Source: an uncultured Collinsella sp. (GTDB lineage Bacteria > Actinomycetota > Coriobacteriia > Coriobacteriales > Coriobacteriaceae). From it: 18,024 bases of DNA. Both the position numbers and the translations under genes were made by a program. Where the stretch lies: the NCBI GenBank assembly GCA_902475445.1, contig CABRZN010000023.1, positions 1-18,024 on the forward strand. Reading direction: 5' to 3'. The notes below the pieces were generated by a model. That model did no database searches and was not told the origin of the DNA. It saw only the letters and a list, made by a program, of their open reading frames with translations. This document shows, piece by piece, positions 13,076-18,024 of the stretch; positions within the stretch are counted from its first letter, which is position 1; each line of letters opens with the position of its first letter.

Positions 13076-16000
13076 CTACCGACGCTTGGTGAATACGAAC
13101 ACGCCGATGACGGCAAGACCGATCACGCCAGCCGCAACGCCGACGATGGCAAGCGGATTGAAGCCAGACTGCTGCGCGGGAGCCTCAGCGGACTTCTTAG
13201 CGGTAGTCGTGGCGGCCGCGCCCGTATCCGACTTGGAGCCGGACTTGCTGGACTTCTTATCAGACTTCTTGCTGTCCTTCTTGTCGGACTTGTCGGAATC
13301 CTTCTTGGAATCCTTGCCGTCCTTGGTCTCGGTCTTGGTCGTGGTGGACACCGGCTTTTGGCCCGGAGCAACAGCACCGCCAGTCTGCTGGCCGTTTGTG
13401 CCGTTACCGGAGCCAGAACCAGCACCGGCATTACCCGAGCCGCCATTGGAGCCGCCATTGCCGCCGTTACCACCAGGGGTAACGGCATTCTTGACCCACT
13501 TGGCATACAGCGTCATATCAGCCGTCACCGCAACGCTAAAGTCATACGCCTCCGTACAAGCCTCGTCGGTATACCAACCAGCGAAGGTGTAGCCCTCGCG
13601 CGTCGGATCCGCCGGCTTGGCGATAGAGCCGTTGGCGGCCGTAGTCTGAAAATCGACCTTGGACCCCTCGCCAGCGCTAAACGAAACCTTAACGCCAGCA
13701 TTCAGCTTGAACAGCGTGCCAGAGTCGTTGATGTAGTACAAGTTGCCCTGGGCATCACAAGCAATTGGCGAGTCACAGAAGTTGTAGTGGCCTGTTGCGC
13801 TAAACACGCCAGAAGCCTCAGTGTCACCCAACTTGTAACGATATACGCCACCGCCCGAGGTGTAGTTAACGTAATCAGAGCTCTCGCCATAGTTAACCGT
13901 AAAGTAGACATACGCCTCTTCGCCCTGGACACTCACCAGCGGAGCGCCCTTGATACCACCAGTAGGAAGCGCAGCGTCATCGGCAGACGAAACCAGCGTC
14001 TTGGCAAAGTCGTGGGCCAGATCAATAATCGCTAGCGCAGAGCCGCCAGCAACCTCGCCGCCAACAATCAGCTTGCCATCATACATCGTAGGCACACACG
14101 CGCAGCCGGTAAGGCCAAGGTCAACTACGCGCTCCTCGGTAATACGCGAAGCGGCATCCGCATCGCGTGAGTCGCCATCAGAAATCGCCAACACGTGTAG
14201 CTTGCCGTCGCGCGAGATGAGATAGGCATGGCTGCCGTCATCCGAAAGCACGCAGGTGGAGTTGACAACGGCACCAACCGAAACACTTCCGAGCACATCA
14301 CCCGTCGACTTGCTGAGCATCTCGACGGTACCGGCACTGGTGGGAACCAAGACAAAGTCATCACCCACCGTCGCGCCCGTCCAGTAATAGCCCTCATCAG
14401 GATTAACATGCTGCCAAGAAACAGCGCCGGTCAGGATATTAATACGCGTCAGATGACCGTTATTGTACGTACTCGTTCCATAGTCGACATCAACGGTGCC
14501 GACATAGAGGTAATTGCCATCAACCGTCAGCTGAGAATTCGACTGAGCAGTCCTGCTCACGGAGTCAGTGACCCAAACCGTTGTGAGCGCGTCAGCCGTC
14601 AGGGCCTGGACCGCACCGCCGTCAAGCGGAACGATAACCAAACCGTTCGCATAAATCGGGCGCGAGGTGTAACCGACCGCAGCCTTAAGATTCGACTCGG
14701 CAAGGACCTTGCCCGACTCGGCGTCAATCTTTAACAAACGCTTATTGACGGCAAGATACACGTTGCCGTTCACGACGATAGGCTCACTCGCGTTGGGATA
14801 CGCCGAACCGGAATACGCCTTCCAATCGAACGTCCAAGAGCTCGCTAGCGCACCCGTAGGCGTCGAAACGTTCTCGACCGCCGCATTGGACTTGCCGTCC
14901 CAATCGGACTTCCAATCGGTCGGACGCGGGGCGCTCGGATTGACTACGACCTCGTCGGGATTGGGAACCGCATCGCCGGCAGCATAAGCCCAGACGATCT
15001 CGTCGCGCGACTTGAGCACGTAGTCGCTATCGAGTTGAGATCCGGGAACACCGTTAACAAAGTACGACCAAGCGCCAGCCAACTTATTAGTGCCGTCAAG
15101 CGGGGAGACAAGGCTGTGAACGCCCCAGAAGCCCAGCTGGTCGTACATCTCAGACTCGATGCCCAAAGCATCGAAGTAGGCGGCAGTGGCGTCCTTGATC
15201 GTCGTGCCCTCAACAAACACCTGCGTCGAAGGATCGGTCCAGCGCTGTGCCTTATCGCCCTTCTTGCCGATGATCTCCATCGAGACAGAAACTTGACCGG
15301 GCATGGTGCCATCGGAACCATAGACCCAGGTAATCTCATCGCCGGCCTTGAGCGTGTAGTTGCCTGCGCCGACATTGGCCTTCTTGCCGTTGACAAAGAA
15401 CTGCCAGTATTTCCAGGTACTCTCGTTAACCTGCTCGGTCGAAAGCGTCACGTTCTTATTGAACGGTGACGTCAGAGAATTGAGGAACCAACCGTACGAG
15501 CCCTTGCCCGTGTCGGCGCCAATACCGGCCTGCTTAAAGACCTGCTCGGAAAGATCGGCGGCAGTTGCGCCCTCTTCCACCAGTGCAGTCGTAGGCTGCG
15601 CCCACGTCTGCTGAGCACCCGAAGCGTCCTGACCGACAACGGTGCAGCTTACCGAAAGCCGGTCGGTGGGTGCAGCGTCGCCGTACTTCGAGTAGCACCA
15701 GACGACAGAGTCGCCCGCCTCGAGGGAGTAGCTGCCAGCGCCCACCGATGCAGCGACGCCGTTGATGAACAGCTGCCAATAGGCGCCCGTAGCATGGTCG
15801 TATGCAAGAGTACGATCCGGCTCGAAAGGCGACGTAATAGAATTGAGCACCCAGCCCCAAGAACCATTGGGGTCGTAGTCGGCCTTGAGACCGGCCTGCT
15901 TAAAGAGCTCTTCGGAAAGATCGGCGGCCGTCGAGCCGTTCTTGAGCGTGTACTGCGAAGCGGCAGCCCACGTCTGCTGCTTGCCCTTGGCATCGATGCC

Positions 16001-18024
16001 AATGACGGAGCACGTCGCCGTCACTTCCGGGCTGTTTTGACCGCTCGTGCCCAGAACCGTGAACTTTGCCGACACGTCCTGGTTGGCAAGCTTGGCATAC
16101 GTGGCATTGTCGGGATAGCGCTCAGCATAGCGAGCGTACTTCTCGCTCGTCAGGCGCGAGGAAACGACAACCTTCGTGTTGTACTGCGGCTGCGTGACCT
16201 TCAGGTTCTCGGCAGAAACAACCGAGCTGTTGCTCGACTTAAACAGGCGCCAGTCCTGACCGGACATCGCGTCATAGCCAGGCAGATCGACCGGCACGAC
16301 GCCCAAGTCGGTCGAATCGGTCGTTGCCTTGCTATAGCTCCAGGCAAGGTTACCGTCGGCATCGAGATAGGCCTTCTGGAAGGCGTGCATGTCTGCCGAA
16401 ACAGCATTGGCATCCTGGCCATTCAGAATGGCAGCAGCATAGCCGGCCTTCGCCTTTTCCATAAGAGAAAGCTCAGCATCGAGCTCGCCCTGGTCCTGCG
16501 GAGCAATCGCAAAGTCGAGGGTCTTGCTTGCCGTGACCTCAGCGTTCGACTTATCGGTCACCGTGAGGGTGATCTTGGTCTTCGCTGCCTCGGTGCCAGG
16601 CAGCGGCTGATAGACCGTGCCCTTGTAGCCGTTGAACGTAATGTCATCGGTGCTGGCAGAGTACTTGACCTCGTAATACTTGCCGTCGATATTGAGCGTG
16701 CTCGTGCGCGGCATCTGCAGATCGGCAGTCAGGCCATCCTTGTTGGCAACCGTGTCGGTGCCGGAGTACTTGATGTTGTCGTAGGTAAAGGCCGCATCGA
16801 CCTTCTCCTGGAGCGCCTTCTTGTCGGCGGCGACCTTCTCAGGATCACCCTTGACCGTCACGACAAAGTCATGCGAGCCGGCAAGCTTAATGTCGCCGCT
16901 CGTAACCGTAACCTTGGCGGTCAGCGTCACGTCTCGATCGCTCGATGCGCGCGAAACCTTACCCGTCTTATCTTCCCAGCTATAACCAGAAACAAACAGG
17001 CGCTCGGTGTCGGAGCTTGTCCATTCAACAGAGAATTTCTTTGCGGAACCCGCCTTGTACGGAAGCGTGACATTTTGGGTCACGCCATCGGCGGACTCGC
17101 CCGCCGCGTAGCCAATCTGCAGGGATTCGGCGGCTCCGTCAAGAAGGTCTTGCAGTTTAGCCTCGTCCCAAGCAACCTGCACGGACTTGTTGGGCAGGTA
17201 ATACTCGGTCTTGCCATCGTGCGACAGTTCAAACGCCACATCGGCGTTACGCAGACCGTCGATGTTGTAACCGGTGTAGTCGTTGGGGTCGATGTAGAAG
17301 AACGTCACATCGCCGTTGGTCTTGTCCTGCGCATCGGAGATGCCGACCGTGGCCTTGGCGTCCTCGGCCTTAAAGGCAACGCCGCCCTCGGAGACCTTGA
17401 CGTCAATATCGGTAAAGCCCAAATCGGCAAGCTGCGCCTTCAGGACATCGTTGACGTTGCCGCCCTTGGCACTGTAATCAACAGCGATCTGCTTATTGGC
17501 ATCGTTGAGCTTTTGGACTGCGGCCTCGAGCGAGCCCGCGGCGATAACCTTGTTGGCGGAGACGAGCTCGACCGTCGAGCTGCCGCTCGTGGCGACAGCC
17601 TTCAGATACTTGCCCGCGGCAGAAGCCGAAACAGCCGCCTCGGCGCCCGACATATCGGGCAGCAGCGTCCAGTCGGCCGCCGGAGCCTTCGCGTCGTCGG
17701 CCGCATACCAGGCAACAGTCGCCTGAGTGGTGACGTCGATACCGTTGGTGGCCGAACCGTCAGCGCGCTTGGCCTTCGCCGTCGCCTTAACGCTATCACC
17801 CGAGACGAGATGGGTCGAATCGCTATTGATCTGCGGCGTAGTGGTCACGCGCAGCAGGTTGTACTTCCCCGCCGCGGTAACGCTATCCGACGAAACCCAC
17901 TCAACCGTGTTGTCGAGAGCGCTCGCCGTAACTTTGATGCGCTTGCCGACAAGCGCGTCCGAAATGGTCAGGCTGCCATCGGTCGTATCGATGCCGTCGG
18001 TAAGCTCGGTCCAGTCGGCATCGC
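13076..18024 (-). CDS. Giant cell-surface protein with Ig-like, DUF4430 and beta-propeller domains (5' partial)
   Basis: The frame stays open to the right window edge (1648 codons seen), so the true start and any signal peptide lie outside. A GTG at 17848 is internal: the same frame upstream encodes a further Ig-like repeat (DWTELTDGI) matching the DWTLLPDMS repeat after it. In order: Ig-like repeats (18024-17500); atrophied bacterial Ig-type regions (17200-16040); three DUF4430 domains (about 16030-15685, 15660-15310, 15298-14970); a PQQ/WD-type propeller of about eight blades (14845-13690); an InlB B-repeat with GYTFAGWYTDEACTEAYDF (13690-13490); a Gly/Asn linker; a Lys/Ser/Asp stalk (13340-13195); and a C-terminal helix ending FTKRR (13155-13079). 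No LPXTG motif is present, so it is held by the membrane helix. Likely an extracellular binding or adhesion protein co-expressed with the DUF4430 partner. The function itself is inferred. Confidence 0.9.
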   Translation of the reverse strand, partial: DADWTELTDGIDTTDGSLTISDALVGKRIKVTASALDNTVEWVSSDSVTAAGKYNLLRVTTTPQINSDSTHLVSGDSVKATAKAKRADGSATNGIDVTTQATVAWYAADDAKAPAADWTLLPDMSGAEAAVSASAAGKYLKAVATSGSSTVELVSANKVIAAGSLEAAVQKLNDANKQIAVDYSAKGGNVNDVLKAQLADLGFTDIDVKVSEGGVAFKAEDAKATVGISDAQDKTNGDVTFFYIDPNDYTGYNIDGLRNADVAFELSHDGKTEYYLPNKSVQVAWDEAKLQDLLDGAAESLQIGYAAGESADGVTQNVTLPYKAGSAKKFSVEWTSSDTERLFVSGYSWEDKTGKVSRASSDRDVTLTAKVTVTSGDIKLAGSHDFVVTVKGDPEKVAADKKALQEKVDAAFTYDNIKYSGTDTVANKDGLTADLQMPRTSTLNIDGKYYEVKYSASTDDITFNGYKGTVYQPLPGTEAAKTKITLTVTDKSNAEVTASKTLDFAIAPQDQGELDAELSLMEKAKAGYAAAILNGQDANAVSADMHAFQKAYLDADGNLAWSYSKATTDSTDLGVVPVDLPGYDAMSGQDWRLFKSSNSSVVSAENLKVTQPQYNTKVVVSSRLTSEKYARYAERYPDNATYAKLANQDVSAKFTVLGTSGQNSPEVTATCSVIGIDAKGKQQTWAAASQYTLKNGSTAADLSEELFKQAGLKADYDPNGSWGWVLNSITSPFEPDRTLAYDHATGAYWQLFINGVAASVGAGSYSLEAGDSVVWCYSKYGDAAPTDRLSVSCTVVGQDASGAQQTWAQPTTALVEEGATAADLSEQVFKQAGIGADTGKGSYGWFLNSLTSPFNKNVTLSTEQVNESTWKYWQFFVNGKKANVGAGNYTLKAGDEITWVYGSDGTMPGQVSVSMEIIGKKGDKAQRWTDPSTQVFVEGTTIKDATAAYFDALGIESEMYDQLGFWGVHSLVSPLDGTNKLAGAWSYFVNGVPGSQLDSDYVLKSRDEIVWAYAAGDAVPNPDEVVVNPSAPRPTDWKSDWDGKSNAAVENVSTPTGALASSWTFDWKAYSGSAYPNASEPIVVNGNVYLAVNKRLLKIDAESGKVLAESNLKAAVGYTSRPIYANGLVIVPLDGGAVQALTADALTTVWVTDSVSRTAQSNSQLTVDGNYLYVGTVDVDYGTSTYNNGHLTRINILTGAVSWQHVNPDEGYYWTGATVGDDFVLVPTSAGTVEMLSKSTGDVLGSVSVGAVVNSTCVLSDDGSHAYLISRDGKLHVLAISDGDSRDADAASRITEERVVDLGLTGCACVPTMYDGKLIVGGEVAGGSALAIIDLAHDFAKTLVSSADDAALPTGGIKGAPLVSVQGEEAYVYFTVNYGESSDYVNYTSGGGVYRYKLGDTEASGVFSATGHYNFCDSPIACDAQGNLYYINDSGTLFKLNAGVKVSFSAGEGSKVDFQTTAANGSIAKPADPTREGYTFAGWYTDEACTEAYDFSVAVTADMTLYAKWVKNAVTPGGNGGNGGSNGGSGNAGAGSGSGNGTNGQQTGGAVAPGQKPVSTTTKTETKDGKDSKKDSDKSDKKDSKKSDKKSSKSGSKSDTGAAATTTAKKSAEAPAQQSGFNPLAIVGVAAGVIGLAVIGVFVFTKRR

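Overview
The window reads as chromosomal DNA of a high-GC Gram-positive anaerobe. The best fit is a gut Coriobacteriia such as Collinsella. This is an inference from the GC-rich coding sequence with strong third-position bias, a class III (Firmicutes-type) fructose-1,6-bisphosphatase, QueH-type queuosine synthesis, DegV, GtrA proteins, and giant cell-surface proteins with DUF4430 and InlB-type repeats. No phage, transposase, CRISPR array, rRNA or tRNA was found.

Left part (1-4932): a minus-strand cluster runs DUF3267 putative membrane zincin, then queH, then queA, i.e. the last two steps of tRNA queuosine synthesis, ending in a hairpin at the queA stop codon. Divergent from it is a 716-aa methionyl-tRNA synthetase-like protein whose KMSKS loop and zinc knuckle are both altered. 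An unusual nested inverted repeat (36-bp perfect arms) fills the gap between it and the next gene.

Middle part (4933-8486): an RsmB/NOP2-type RNA m5C methyltransferase, a convergent 56-aa one-helix membrane protein, a TIM-barrel protein of unknown function (ThiG/aldolase-like, possibly leaderless mRNA), and a convergent DegV-family fatty-acid-binding protein. The last two face each other across a good intrinsic terminator.

Right-middle part (8487-11885): an AT-rich regulatory gap with a perfect 10+10 bp dyad leads into fbp (class III FBPase, gluconeogenesis). Two small tandem GtrA-family membrane proteins follow, each with its own terminator.

Right part (11886-18024): first a remarkable non-coding array of six alternating copies of a 14-15 bp motif (three tandem ~62-bp dyad units) between two convergent terminators. 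Then comes a minus-strand surface-protein operon: a giant protein (5' end outside the window) with Ig-like repeats, three DUF4430 (transcobalamin C-terminal-like) domains, a PQQ-type beta-propeller, an InlB B-repeat, a charged stalk and a C-terminal membrane anchor. It is translationally coupled to a second membrane-anchored DUF4430 protein. The pair looks like a cell-surface ligand-capture system. The housekeeping genes are ordinary; the surface operon, the two non-coding repeat structures and the odd MetRS-like protein are the parts worth a second look.
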